This document shows positions 42,521 through 51,225 of a stretch of DNA of 64,000 nt, piece after piece (position 1 is the first letter of the stretch; each line of letters opens with the position of its first letter). A program made the translations under genes and the position numbers. Under the pieces are notes generated by a model. The model did not search any database and was not told the DNA's origin. It saw only the letters and a list, made by a program, of their open reading frames with translations. Source of the stretch: Pandoraea norimbergensis (GTDB lineage: Bacteria > Pseudomonadota > Gammaproteobacteria > Burkholderiales > Burkholderiaceae); contig NZ_CP013480.3 in assembly GCF_001465545.3 (NCBI RefSeq), positions 5,642,001 to 5,706,000 on the forward strand, given 5' to 3'.

Positions 42521-44752
42521 TTATCCGCCGTTGAAGTAACGCAGTAACGCCCAAAGGTCCCTGCCCCAGACGTCATCCACGGCGTCGAATATCTGCTCCT
42601 GCAATGCAGCCGGCGGGTGCGGCGCCAGCGCCGCCGCACCTGCGTTGCCGACCTCCAATGTCAAATCTGCGCCGATCGCCGTGGCCTCTGCCTGCGCCAG
42701 CCCATGTTGCACCAGTGTCTGCAAGGCCGTGGCCTGTTGGTCTCTGAATTGCAGGAATTCCGCACTGAATGTGTCACCTTGCCTTGCCCAGAGAACACCC
42801 GGCCCATAGTGCTGGATGAGCTGGAGGACATTCATCGGGCCCGGCGGCGCGGCGATCACCGGGCGAGCGCCCTGAACAGCCTCAGGTTGCACGCGCGATG
42901 CCGTTGTCGATACCGTCGAAGCCGTTGCCGGCGATTCGCGCGACGATGTGCCCGATGATTGGGGCCTCGTCAGTGGAACCCGTTGCCGATCCATCTCGCC
43001 CGCTGCCGCTGTGATTGGGCGCAATGCCTCGGGGCGCCCGCGAAGCGCCTCGTTCACGGCACGTACCAACGAGCCGTTCCGGTGCTCGACCAGCACTCTC
43101 AACTCGCCGGACACCCGGTCCCTCAACGGCGGCTGGAGTTTCTCCGCAACCGCCCGGAAGCCTTGGCCGCCCTCCCCCTGAAGGCTCGGAAAACGCCCCT
43201 CGGCCTGAATTTGCCGGACCGCCTCGTCAATGGGTGCGTACGGATGCCCGGTGCTCCCGTCCACCGTCACGCTGCCCGGTTCGTCAGTGCCCTGGGGCGC
43301 CCGCAATTCCGAATCGGCGGCCAGTATCGACTCGACCGGCGTCTTCACGGTGGACCCTGCGCGGTTACGGCCGCCGGTGGAGGCGTCCAGCCGTCCACCG
43401 CCTCCGGTGAGACGTGCCAGACGCTCGACCAGTTGCTGCTTGTTGGCCGCGCCCCGCCCCGCTGGAAATAACTGACCCTGTTGGTCGCCGCCAAGCCTGC
43501 CGAACGCGCCGAGTTCGATCGAAATCGTCGCATGCTGGGCCAACGCAGACGTGGCGGAAATCGCGAAACGTCCGTGATCCGGCGCGCCTTCGGTCAATTG
43601 CCGAGCATGTTGCCGCAGTAGTGCGGTTGGCCGCCAGTCGTTCGTTGTACTTGGCGATCCCGACGTGAACATGCTGGTAGGAAAGCGACTTATCGCGCCG
43701 CGAAGCTGGCTGGCTAAGGTGGTATTCAAGGCGGCAAATGCGAACGGCGGCGTGCGGAATTCGACTTGCGCGGTCACTCGGTCGCCCTCCTGCCCGGGGA
43801 CAATTGGCTTGATGTCGTCGAGCAAGACTTCAAGCAACGCCCGAGGCCGCGGCGGCTCGCCCCGCCGTGCTGAAGGCTCGACGACAACGTACTCCGCGAG
43901 CGTGCGATTCAAAAGGCGTTCGAGCGTTGGCCGTGCGCTTTCCGGAAATCGGTAGACCTCCCCCAGTTCGATCTCGAAACCCACGCGGGTCGACGCTTCC
44001 GGTCGAATCTGGCTCGCGAGGTCGGGGGCCGGTTGACTCGATGACTCGGCTGTCGAGCGATCAGGCAAGACGGGCTCACGTTCGTTGCCCTGTGGCACCA
44101 GATCGGTTGCCACGACTTCATCATCGTGATCAATTCTGCCGGGATCGCCGGGAGGCTCATCCTGCGTCGTCACATGACTGGGAACGATCTGGCCGCGAGG
44201 ATCCGGCTGCGACGTTGAAATGGGTTCTCTGGGTTCGCCTGAGTCGCCGCTGCGTCTTGCGGCGGGTTCTTCGGAGGGCGGAGTTGGTGGTGTGACGCCA
44301 CCCAACGTGTTCAATATCGCTGCCACGGCAGCGCGAGCATCCGCAAACCGTCGAGACGACGGATCTCGTATCCAAGCGCGGAAGGTGGCAACGATCTGCG
44401 CGGCCTGTGCGGGCGCGACGGCTTGGGCAATCTGCGCGACCTCGCCGACTTGTGGCGCCGTGGATCCCAGCGGCCGTGTGGAGGCGCCGATGAAAACAAG
44501 GCGCTGCACGACACGCTGGCCGCCCGGCATGACTCGATGCGCTTGCGGCTCGGCGAGCACATCGCGGCTGACAGCCCGCTGCTGTGCCTGAAATTGCAGT
44601 GCGCGCCGCCCGCGCTCTGTCATTTCACGGAGTTGGGCATGCGCCTGCGCGGCAGGCCGCTTGTCTTCGATCACCGATGTCGCTCGCGCCGTGGCGTGAG
44701 TCTCATCGATGCTTCGCGCCTGTTCGGCCTGCTTCGGCACAGGGTCTTTCAT
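42521..44752 (-). CDS. Large orphan protein, possible polymorphic-toxin or effector type
   Basis: A 743-residue protein with no signal peptide or membrane segment. The ATG at 44752 follows GGAAAGGTGA. The N-terminal 170 residues are Ala/Gln/Arg-rich and contain GGQRVVQRLVFIGAS. Residues 170-260 are low-complexity and Pro/Ser/Asp-rich. A compact domain starts VGFEIELGEVYRFP near residue 262 and includes AQVEFRTPPFAF near residue 340. This G-x-E-x-E and later V-E-F-x-T/S-P-P pairing recalls amidoligase/glutamine-synthetase-like folds and domains seen in secreted toxins. The remainder is again disordered, then helical near the C-terminus (VDDVWGRDLWALLRYF). I do not recognise the family, and no immunity or secretion gene is next to it. 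Confidence 0.7.
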   Translation of the reverse strand: MKDPVPKQAEQARSIDETHATARATSVIEDKRPAAQAHAQLREMTERGRRALQFQAQQRAVSRDVLAEPQAHRVMPGGQRVVQRLVFIGASTRPLGSTAPQVGEVAQIAQAVAPAQAAQIVATFRAWIRDPSSRRFADARAAVAAILNTLGGVTPPTPPSEEPAARRSGDSGEPREPISTSQPDPRGQIVPSHVTTQDEPPGDPGRIDHDDEVVATDLVPQGNEREPVLPDRSTAESSSQPAPDLASQIRPEASTRVGFEIELGEVYRFPESARPTLERLLNRTLAEYVVVEPSARRGEPPRPRALLEVLLDDIKPIVPGQEGDRVTAQVEFRTPPFAFAALNTTLASQLRGAISRFPTSMFTSGSPSTTNDWRPTALLRQHARQLTEGAPDHGRFAISATSALAQHATISIELGAFGRLGGDQQGQLFPAGRGAANKQQLVERLARLTGGGGRLDASTGGRNRAGSTVKTPVESILAADSELRAPQGTDEPGSVTVDGSTGHPYAPIDEAVRQIQAEGRFPSLQGEGGQGFRAVAEKLQPPLRDRVSGELRVLVEHRNGSLVRAVNEALRGRPEALRPITAAAGEMDRQRVPLTRPQSSGTSSRESPATASTVSTTASRVQPEAVQGARPVIAAPPGPMNVLQLIQHYGPGVLWARQGDTFSAEFLQFRDQQATALQTLVQHGLAQAEATAIGADLTLEVGNAGAAALAPHPPAALQEQIFDAVDDVWGRDLWALLRYFNGG

Positions 44753-44784
44753 CGCAAGTCACCTTTCCAAGGAGGTCCGAGACA

Positions 44785-44838
44785 ATGAAGCGCGATTCAC
44801 GTGGTGATCAGATGTGCCCTGCTGCCCTAGGCAAATAA
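44785..44838 (+). CDS. Possible 17-codon micro-ORF with perfect ribosome binding site
   Basis: AAGGAGGT at 44769-44776 is a full anti-Shine-Dalgarno match eight bases before an ATG at 44785. The frame encodes MKRDSRGDQMCPAALGK and stops at TAA. It points towards the GntR-type operator at 44894 and the amine oxidase gene. It could be a small leader peptide or chance. Confidence 0.3.
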   Translation: MKRDSRGDQMCPAALGK

Positions 44839-44893
44839 GCCCATATAGGCATACGCACGCTAAGTACTAACGCTAATACACCAAGCCATAACA

Positions 44894-44908
44894 CGCATAT
44901 AGTATGGT
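44894..44908 (+). promoter_or_regulatory. GntR-type operator overlapping a -10-like TATAGT
   Basis: CGCATATAGTATGGT, preceded by ACA as in the other copies (ACACGCATATAGTATGG), matches the palindrome found at four other places in the window. It contains a good -10 element TATAGT at 44898-44903; no good -35 was found. It lies upstream of the amine oxidase gene (start 45322) and 142 bases from the divergent orphan gene. It links one or both to the GntR regulon. Confidence 0.7.
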
Positions 44909-45143
44909 CGTTATGGTGGCAGGCAAACCTGATACGACAGGCGAGCAAGCATACCCGATTCCCCTGAGCAGGATTGGCTCCGCAGTGCAGTGCCGGCGTG
45001 ATGCATATTCGACCGGCCGCACGCCCCCAGGAGCGCGCAGTCGGCCGGCTCTGCGGGTAACGCTTCACGAGAAGACAAGAACCCGGCGTTACGACGGCGC
45101 AAGACCGTCGGGCTCGCCCCGGAATTCGCGCTTAAGGAGACAT

Positions 45144-45170
45144 CATGCGGTCCTCTGGCCACTCGCCCTG
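45144..45170 (+). CDS. Possible 8-codon micro-ORF upstream of amine oxidase
   Basis: AAGGAGACATC precedes ATG at 45144, and the frame encodes MRSSGHSP then TGA. The ribosome binding site resembles those of the 51402 leader ORF and the RraA gene at 53288. The rest of the 150 bases before the amine oxidase gene holds no other frame of interest. It could be a leader peptide or the decayed remains of a gene start. Confidence 0.25.
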
Positions 45171-45321
45171 AGCCTTCTCACTATCCCCCGTATTCGTTCG
45201 CCGACGCGCTGCATGCGCTTGCCGGTTGCGCTCGTCCGCAAGGCCGTGGCGCGCCCTCGCACATCAGACGCACGGCGTTGGCATTCGCGACAGGTTGCAT
45301 CATCCATGAGTGAGGAGAGTC

Positions 45322-46965
45322 ATGTCAGACGCGCAACAAACCACGGGTAAGTCGTTCGGTTCGATGGATTCGATCGCAGGAGCAGGCGAACAGGGAGGCG
45401 GGAGCGGGTTGCGCCGCCGGGATTTCCTGATGCGTACGCTGGCCATCGGCGGCAGTGGCCTCATGCTGGCCACGATGAAAGCATGGGGGGTGGATCTCGC
45501 CTCGGTGCGCACGTCACCCCCGCGACTGTCGGGCAGCGGGCGCGGCAAGCGCGTGGTCATTCTCGGCGCCGGCCTTGCTGGCATGACCGCCGCGTACGAG
45601 CTCTCGAAGCTCGGCTATCAGTGCGAGATCATCGAAGCCCGTGGCTTTGCCGGCGGACGCTGTCAGTCTGCACGCCGGGGCTTCGAGCTGACCGAACTCG
45701 GCGGCGAGCGCCAGGTCTGCAATTTCGACGAAGGCCAGTACATCAATCACGGCCCGTGGCGCATTCCGTTTTGCCAGCAGTCCACGCTGCACTACACGCG
45801 CGAATTCGGCGTGGCGCTCGAACTCTTCAACAATGACAACGACGCGGCCTACGTCTACAAGGAAAACATCGACGGCCCGCTCGCAGGCAAACGCCTGCGC
45901 CAGTTCGAGATCAAGGCGGACATGCGCGGCTATACCGATGAGCTCTTCGCCAAGACGCTGCGTGCGGGCAAGCTCAACGACCAGATCAGCGAAGGCGACA
46001 AGGCGCTGCTGCTCGACTACCTCGTGCACGAGGGCTATCTGAACAAGAAGGACCTCGACTACAAGGGCACGTCGGCCCGCGGCTACAAGACGTACCCCGG
46101 GGTGCAGGCCGGCGTGCTGACCGATCCGCTCCAGTTCGGCGATCTGCTCAAGTCGAAGCTCGGCAACATCTACCGCTCGGCCAACGACATCGAACAGCAA
46201 AAGACGATGTTGCAGGCGGTGGGCGGTATGGACCACGTGGCCAAGGCGTTCGAGGCCCGCACGAAGAAGATGATTCGCTACAACACCGAAGTCGTGAACT
46301 TGCGCAATACGGACAGCGGGGTGGTCTTGCAGTGCAAAGACACACGCACCGGCGCCGCACGCACGGTCAAGGGCGACTTCTGCCTGTGCACAATCCCGCT
46401 GTCGGTGCTCAAGCAGATCGATACCGACTTCTCCGACGACTTCAAAGACGCCATGCAAGTCGCCTACGAGCCGGTCGGAAAACTGGGCGTGCAGATGAAG
46501 CGCCGCTTCTGGGAAGAGGATCACTTCATCTACGGTGGCCACATTCAGACGGACATCAAGGGCGCCACGCTGATTTCGCTGCCGTCGACCAACTGGCAGG
46601 GCAAGAAGGGCACGCTGCTGTCGTATTACAACTTCGGGGCAACCGCCGCGCAGATCAGCGCGATGTCGCTGAAGGAGCGCACGGACTTCGGTCTGGCGGC
46701 GGGCGAGAAAGTGTTTCCGGGGCAGTATCGCGACTCGGCCGAATCGTCGTTCTCGGTGGCGTGGCACCGCGTGAAGTACAACCTCGGCGGCTGGGCCGAC
46801 TGGAGCGAAGCCGGACGCCGCACCGCGTATCCCCGTCTGCTCAAGGGCGAAGGCCGCACGCTGCTCGCTGGCGAACACCTGAGCCATCTGAATGGCTGGC
46901 AGGCCGGCGCCATCGAATCGGCCTGGTATCAGATCGAGCAGTTGCATGCACGTCTGAGTGCATGA
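45322..46965 (+). CDS. Tat-exported flavin monoamine oxidase
   Basis: A 547-residue flavoprotein starting at the ATG at 45322 behind GAGGAG; a GTG at 45310 is in frame but lies inside that ribosome binding site. GLRRRDFLMRTLAIGGSGL near residue 30 is a twin-arginine signal, so the enzyme is predicted to be periplasmic. The FAD motif VVILGAGLAGMTAAYELSK is near residue 78, FAGGRCQSARRGF follows, and the C-terminus has TLLAGEHLSHLNGWQAGAIE, the conserved amine oxidase FAD block. It resembles the NicA2/L-amino-acid-oxidase group, in which some members pass electrons to cytochrome c instead of oxygen. The next genes, for a c-type cytochrome and an exported RidA, support that arrangement. The amine substrate is unknown. 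Confidence 0.9.
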   Translation: MSDAQQTTGKSFGSMDSIAGAGEQGGGSGLRRRDFLMRTLAIGGSGLMLATMKAWGVDLASVRTSPPRLSGSGRGKRVVILGAGLAGMTAAYELSKLGYQCEIIEARGFAGGRCQSARRGFELTELGGERQVCNFDEGQYINHGPWRIPFCQQSTLHYTREFGVALELFNNDNDAAYVYKENIDGPLAGKRLRQFEIKADMRGYTDELFAKTLRAGKLNDQISEGDKALLLDYLVHEGYLNKKDLDYKGTSARGYKTYPGVQAGVLTDPLQFGDLLKSKLGNIYRSANDIEQQKTMLQAVGGMDHVAKAFEARTKKMIRYNTEVVNLRNTDSGVVLQCKDTRTGAARTVKGDFCLCTIPLSVLKQIDTDFSDDFKDAMQVAYEPVGKLGVQMKRRFWEEDHFIYGGHIQTDIKGATLISLPSTNWQGKKGTLLSYYNFGATAAQISAMSLKERTDFGLAAGEKVFPGQYRDSAESSFSVAWHRVKYNLGGWADWSEAGRRTAYPRLLKGEGRTLLAGEHLSHLNGWQAGAIESAWYQIEQLHARLSA

Positions 46966-47038
46966 GCTTGATGCAGCAGCAATAACGCTTCAGTAGCAAC
47001 GTCAGTAGCAGTCAGAAGAAAAGGACAGGAGTGAAGCA

Positions 47039-47437
47039 ATGAAAAAGTTGTGGTCGATCGCGTTGTTTGGTCTGGTGGCGGGTCAGGTGGCCGGTGTTTC
47101 CCACGCGCAGACGCCGTCGGGCAAGACTCTCTTCGGTAACAACTGCGCAGCTTGTCATCAGGCGGGCGGGCAAGGCATTCCCGGCGCGTTTCCCGCCCTC
47201 AAGGGCGACAAGTTCGTGCTGGGCGATCCTTCCAAGGTCGTCGAGACCGTGATCGGCGGACGTGGCGGCATGCCGACGTTCAATTCGTCGCTCAACGATG
47301 GGCAGATCGCCGCGGTCGTGAGCTTCATTCGCGGCGAATGGGGCAATAACGCGGCCCCGGTGTCGGTCGAGCAGGTCGCAGCCGTGCGCAAGACCGTAGC
47401 GGCGAAAGAAGCGGAAGGCGGCACCAAGGGCAACTGA
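47039..47437 (+). CDS. Periplasmic c-type cytochrome
   Basis: A 132-residue protein with signal peptide MKKLWSIALFGLVAGQVAG ending at SHAQTP. NNCAACHQAGG holds the single CxxCH haem-binding site near residue 39, and GGRGGMPTFNSSLND holds the likely methionine ligand near residue 76. The ATG follows AGGACAGGAGTGAAGCA. It lies 73 bases after the amine oxidase gene and before an exported RidA gene. It is the likely electron acceptor for the amine oxidase, passing electrons to the respiratory chain. Confidence 0.92.
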   Translation: MKKLWSIALFGLVAGQVAGVSHAQTPSGKTLFGNNCAACHQAGGQGIPGAFPALKGDKFVLGDPSKVVETVIGGRGGMPTFNSSLNDGQIAAVVSFIRGEWGNNAAPVSVEQVAAVRKTVAAKEAEGGTKGN

Positions 47438-47579
47438 GACCCCCGACGTGCTGCGCGATGGTGCGGCGCGTCGCATTCAGAACGCAGAAGCAGAACGCAG
47501 AAACGACAGTCACGCGTCGGAAATTCCGGCGCGCGTGGGCTCGCGCGCGCTATCGATTCAACAATCTTCAGGAACCAAT

Positions 47580-48074
47580 ATGACGATGTCAGCGAAAGGA
47601 TGGTGGAAAGTCGCGGCGCTAGGCGCTGCCATGTGGTGGGCCCATGCGGCCGGTGCGCAGGAAGTCGTACGCCACCTGCCGAAGACCCCCGGGCCGCTCG
47701 CGCTTGCGGTCGAGGTACCGGCCAGTGCCACCACCGTGTATCTGAGCGGTCAGGTGCCCGAAAAACTCGAAGGTGGCGGTTACGGCAATACCGAGCAGCA
47801 GACGGTGAGTGTGCTCAAGCGGATTCAGGCACTGCTCGCGACCATGAATCTCGGCATGAAGGACGTGGTCAAGATGCAGGTCTTCCTAGTGGGCGATCCC
47901 GCCAAGAACAATGTCATGGACTTCGGCGGCTTCATGAACGGCTACTACCAGTTCTTCGACAAGAACGGCCCGAACCTGCCAGCGCGCTCCGTGCTGCAAG
48001 CGGCACGTCTGGTCGATCCGGGCTGGATGGTGGAAATCGAAGTGATTGCTGTGAAGCCGGCCGGTGCGAAGTGA
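47580..48074 (+). CDS. Exported RidA/YjgF-family protein
   Basis: A 164-residue protein starting MTMSAKGWWKVAALGAAMW and ending its signal at HAAGAQEV; the longer frame from 47448 has no signal. The mature domain has TVYLSGQVPEK near residue 55, MKDVVKMQVFLV near residue 105 and LPARSVLQAARLVDPG near residue 138. The Arg in PARSV corresponds to the catalytic arginine that hydrolyses imines in RidA. A periplasmic RidA beside a periplasmic amine oxidase suggests removal of reactive imine products. AGGAACCAAT lies upstream of the ATG. Confidence 0.88.
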   Translation: MTMSAKGWWKVAALGAAMWWAHAAGAQEVVRHLPKTPGPLALAVEVPASATTVYLSGQVPEKLEGGGYGNTEQQTVSVLKRIQALLATMNLGMKDVVKMQVFLVGDPAKNNVMDFGGFMNGYYQFFDKNGPNLPARSVLQAARLVDPGWMVEIEVIAVKPAGAK

Positions 48075-48107
48075 CCGGGCGCTAGCGGCATAGATGTTCG
48101 GAAAAAT

Positions 48108-48133
48108 GCGACGCTCCGTGCAGGGAGCGTCGC
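48108..48133. terminator. Stem-loop after the ridA gene, terminator-like
   Basis: GCGACGCTCC at 48108-48117 pairs with GGAGCGTCGC at 48124-48133. An A-run at 48102-48106 makes it a good intrinsic terminator on the minus strand. On the plus strand it lacks a T-run, so it may only slow or stabilise transcripts of the amine oxidase operon. Confidence 0.5.
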
Positions 48134-48210
48134 GCCTCCGGACCACTTAAACGGCGTGTGCAACGCTTGCCATTCGGGAGGGTAATACAACGAAAAGCAT
48201 ACATTAAAAT

Positions 48211-48383
48211 AATTAGGTATACAAATTTATTGTCGCGGCATGGGAGACCGTCGGCGCCGTATGCGCCGGATGGTTCTGGAATCATCACTGTCCGGAAATA
48301 ACGTCGCCATCGCTTTGGAGGCAGGCGACGAACAGGCGCATATTCAGGTACATGACAATTAATTAGTTATACGAAATATATTG
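48211..48383. promoter_or_regulatory. Paired AATTAGNTATAC elements upstream of the porin gene
   Basis: AATTAGGTATACAAAT (48211-48226) and AATTAGTTATACGAAAT (48361-48377) are near-identical, each followed by a TATTG. They are 150 bases apart in an AT-rich 405-base region before the porin gene. TATAC within each is part of a near-palindrome, as in many GntR or TetR sites. Neither matches the CGCATACAGTATGCG operator of the neighbouring regulon. The rest of the region between the ridA and porin genes holds no gene. Confidence 0.45.
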
Positions 48384-48479
48384 CCATTATCTGTGCGATT
48401 CGGCGACAGTGGCGACGCCGCGGCGGTGCTATCATGGCCGGCCGCTGCAGGGCGGTTGGCGCATTGGGGAAGGCATTAA

Positions 48480-49550
48480 ATGAAAACATGGGCGTTTCCT
48501 CTAGCCGCCGGGGCGCTGATCGCCTCGCCGGCGTTCGCGCAATCGAGCGTCACGATGTTCGGCGTAGCAGACGCGAGTCTTCGCTATCTGTCGGGCGCTA
48601 CCAGTGACAACAAGAGCAGTTTCGCGCTCACCGACGGCGCCATTTCGCAAAGCCGTTGGGGCATCTACGGAAAGGAAGATTTGGGTCAGGGCATGAAGGC
48701 GCTCTTCATGCTCGAGGGCGGTTATCACCTGAACAACGGCACGTCGCAGCGCAGCGGCAAGATCTTCAACCGCAAGGCGTACGTCGGCCTCGAAGGCGAC
48801 TACGGCAAGCTCACCATCGGTACGCAGGACAACCCGCTCTGGGAGCTCCTGATCGAAGGCTGGGACCCACTCACCGTCGGCAACTACGACCAGAACGAGT
48901 GGATGCCGGTTGTATTTGGCACGAACGGCCCGAACGGCGGCAATAACGCGGTCAAATACACCAAGCGATATCAGGACATCCAAGTGGGTCTGGAGTACAT
49001 CGTCGGCGGCGTGGCAGGCAGTACAGCACGCAATTCCGGCTACGTCCTCTCGGTGGCGTACATGGGCAAGCCGTTCGGCATTGCCGCAAACGTGTTGCAG
49101 AACCGGGACATTCAGGCCAACACGCAGATGATCTACAACCTGGATCTCAAGTACGAATGGGGTCCGGCGACGCTCACGCTCGGCTACTACAACAGTAACG
49201 ACAAGACCGGCTTCGTCGACGGCTTCCTCTCGGGCCGTGGCGTGACGGGCGGTCCGAACCCGCGCAAGGACAATGCATTCTTTGCGGGCGTGGCGTATCA
49301 GGTATCGAAGCCGCTGACGCTCTCCGCCGCCGTCTACTACGACCGTGCCACCAACGTGAACGGTGTAACGGGAGACGCAGGCGACGGATCGCGGGAAACC
49401 TATGTGTTGCTGGCGGAATACGGCTTCTCGCGCCGCACCACGCTGTACGGCACGGTGGACTACAGCGTCGGTCACGGCGCGCAGCGCGCCGAGTTTCCGA
49501 ATGGCCACGACCAGACCGGCGTAGGCGTCGGTTTGCGGCACCGGTTTTGA
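48480..49550 (+). CDS. Outer-membrane porin, gram-negative type 4
   Basis: A 356-residue porin with signal peptide MKTWAFPLAAGALIASPAFA and mature start QSSVTMFGVADASLRYLSG, typical of Burkholderiales porins. The L3-type region (around LLIEGWDPLTVGNYDQNEW) and the C-terminal GVGVGLRHRF, ending in phenylalanine, are intact. The ATG at 48480 follows GGGGAAGGCATTAA. It lies between the amine oxidase and transporter genes and is probably the entry route for a small catabolic substrate. Its promoter elements differ from those of the rest of the regulon. Confidence 0.92.
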   Translation: MKTWAFPLAAGALIASPAFAQSSVTMFGVADASLRYLSGATSDNKSSFALTDGAISQSRWGIYGKEDLGQGMKALFMLEGGYHLNNGTSQRSGKIFNRKAYVGLEGDYGKLTIGTQDNPLWELLIEGWDPLTVGNYDQNEWMPVVFGTNGPNGGNNAVKYTKRYQDIQVGLEYIVGGVAGSTARNSGYVLSVAYMGKPFGIAANVLQNRDIQANTQMIYNLDLKYEWGPATLTLGYYNSNDKTGFVDGFLSGRGVTGGPNPRKDNAFFAGVAYQVSKPLTLSAAVYYDRATNVNGVTGDAGDGSRETYVLLAEYGFSRRTTLYGTVDYSVGHGAQRAEFPNGHDQTGVGVGLRHRF

Positions 49551-49615
49551 TCAACGTCCACAGAAGGCTTCACACGCCTTACCTTCATTGCTGATTCATT
49601 GACCGTTGACCCTTC

Positions 49616-49644
49616 ACCACCGCGACTGTTGCGGTGGTTTTTTT
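49616..49644 (+). terminator. Intrinsic terminator after the porin gene
   Basis: ACCACCGC (49616-49623) pairs with GCGGTGGT (49631-49638), with a seven-base loop, and seven T residues follow (49638-49644). Confidence 0.92.
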
Positions 49645-49675
49645 ACGCGCGAGAGGTCTATGCAATGCGAGCGCA

Positions 49676-49713
49676 AAAGAATACGCGCCGTCGCCCGAAG
49701 GCAGACGGCGCGT
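49676..49713 (-). terminator. Intrinsic terminator after the MFS gene
   Basis: ACGCGCCGTC (49683-49692) pairs with GACGGCGCGT (49704-49713), with a smaller GCC/GGC stem and CGAA loop inside. On the minus strand the stem is followed by ATTCTTTT, giving a T-rich tail. Confidence 0.8.
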
Positions 49714-49739
49714 CGTGGACGGTGATGCCGGCGGTCGGG

Positions 49740-51134
49740 TTACTCGAAGTTACGGCGGCGGACTTGTGCGGCGACCAGCGCGTACATCACACCGGCGATC
49801 GCCGTACAGGCGCAGAAGGTCGTGATGATGGCGTACCCCATGGCCATCGGCCCGGTGAAGAACAGATGCGAGATCATGGCGGCGACCGTCGGCCCCAAGG
49901 CAAGGCCTAGCAAGTTCTGCACGAGGAAGAAGAGCGAAGAGAGCTTGCCCATCATTCGCCCCGGCGTGATCTGCGCCATCGTGGCACCGGCCGACGACGG
50001 AATCGGGCTGGCAAAGAACGTATGGCACACGTACAGCACAACCGCGAGCGCGTGGTTGTCGGTGAAGGCGAGGAAGAGCGTGGCGAGACAGGAGATGAAC
50101 GTCGAGACCATCGCCACTTCGAGGGGCGCAGCGCGGCGCCCGCGGCGCGACAATCTGTCCATGACCGCGCCGAGCAGCACCAGCCCTGCGGGCACCGAGA
50201 TCATCATCAGCGGCCCAAGCATGCGGCCGATGCTCGGCAACGGCAATTGCCAGACGCGCGAGATAACAGTGGGCAGCCACGCGTTAAACCCCGAGATCGC
50301 CATCGCGTAGAGCGTGGCGGCCGTCCACAGCGGCACGTAGAGACGCCACTCGCTGCGAACGAAGCGCAGCGCGTCGCGGTAGCCCGGTGCGTCGCTGGAC
50401 TGCTGCTTCGCCGCGCGCTTGGGTTCGCGCAGCGTCAGCATCAGCAGCGCGAGCGGAATGCCGACCAGCCCCGGCACAACGATCACAAATTGCCACGGCC
50501 GCAGCGACCCGAGAATCGGCCAGTGCGCAACGTCGCCGCTCTGCGACAAGCTAAGCAGCGTGCCGCCGACAAATAGCGAGAAGCCCACACCGAGCATCGG
50601 CCCCATGTGATAGATGCCAAACGCGCGTCCGCGCCGGTCCGGCGGGAAGGTATCCCGAATCATCGAATAAGCGGCAGGCTGTAGCGCTCCTTCGCCGATG
50701 CCGATACCAGTGCGTCCGAGAAAGAGCTGGACGTAGTTCGACGCGAAGCCGCACAGCACCGTCATCGACGACCAGACGAACACCGCCCAACCGACGATGC
50801 CGCGACGGCTGAACCGGTCGGCCAGATACCCGGCGGGAATACTGAACGTGCTGTAGAGCACCACGAACGAGAGCCCGAGCAGCAGGCTCATCTGGAAGTC
50901 GCTCACCCCCAGTTCCTGTTTGAGCGGCCCAACCACAAGCGAAAGCGACGAGCGGTCGACGAACGACAGCACGAAGATGGCCGTGAGCACGATCAGCATG
51001 TACCAGTCGCGCCAACCAACACGGCGAGTGTCACTGCCGGATGGCTGTGCCGCGGGTGCGGAAGATGGTGTGGCAGGCGCAGGATCGTGCGGGGGCGCGT
51101 TCGCCGGGCTGGCGTCCATCGCGGATTGGGTCAT
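49740..51134 (-). CDS. MFS transporter (spinster/ACS-like)
   Basis: A 464-residue protein starting at the ATG at 51134 behind GGAGG; the frame from 51230 would include the operator region. After a Pro/Ala-rich cytoplasmic N-terminus come twelve predicted helices. FVLSFVDRSSLSLVVGPLKQ lies in helix 1 and GYLADRFSRRGIVGWA is the signature A motif. LFLGRTGIGIGEGALQPAAY and IRDTFPPDRRGRAFG follow. The family transports organic acids and similar small metabolites. It is divergent from the LigB operon, with two operator copies between them, so it is the likely uptake transporter of the catabolic pathway. Confidence 0.9.
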   Translation of the reverse strand: MTQSAMDASPANAPPHDPAPATPSSAPAAQPSGSDTRRVGWRDWYMLIVLTAIFVLSFVDRSSLSLVVGPLKQELGVSDFQMSLLLGLSFVVLYSTFSIPAGYLADRFSRRGIVGWAVFVWSSMTVLCGFASNYVQLFLGRTGIGIGEGALQPAAYSMIRDTFPPDRRGRAFGIYHMGPMLGVGFSLFVGGTLLSLSQSGDVAHWPILGSLRPWQFVIVVPGLVGIPLALLMLTLREPKRAAKQQSSDAPGYRDALRFVRSEWRLYVPLWTAATLYAMAISGFNAWLPTVISRVWQLPLPSIGRMLGPLMMISVPAGLVLLGAVMDRLSRRGRRAAPLEVAMVSTFISCLATLFLAFTDNHALAVVLYVCHTFFASPIPSSAGATMAQITPGRMMGKLSSLFFLVQNLLGLALGPTVAAMISHLFFTGPMAMGYAIITTFCACTAIAGVMYALVAAQVRRRNFE

Positions 51135-51225
51135 GTCTGCCTCCAGTATCGTTATCGTAGTGAGTGCTGTGCGCGACTTGTGGCTCATGAACGGGTGCTT
51201 GCCCGCAATTCGGCGCAGCCTAACA

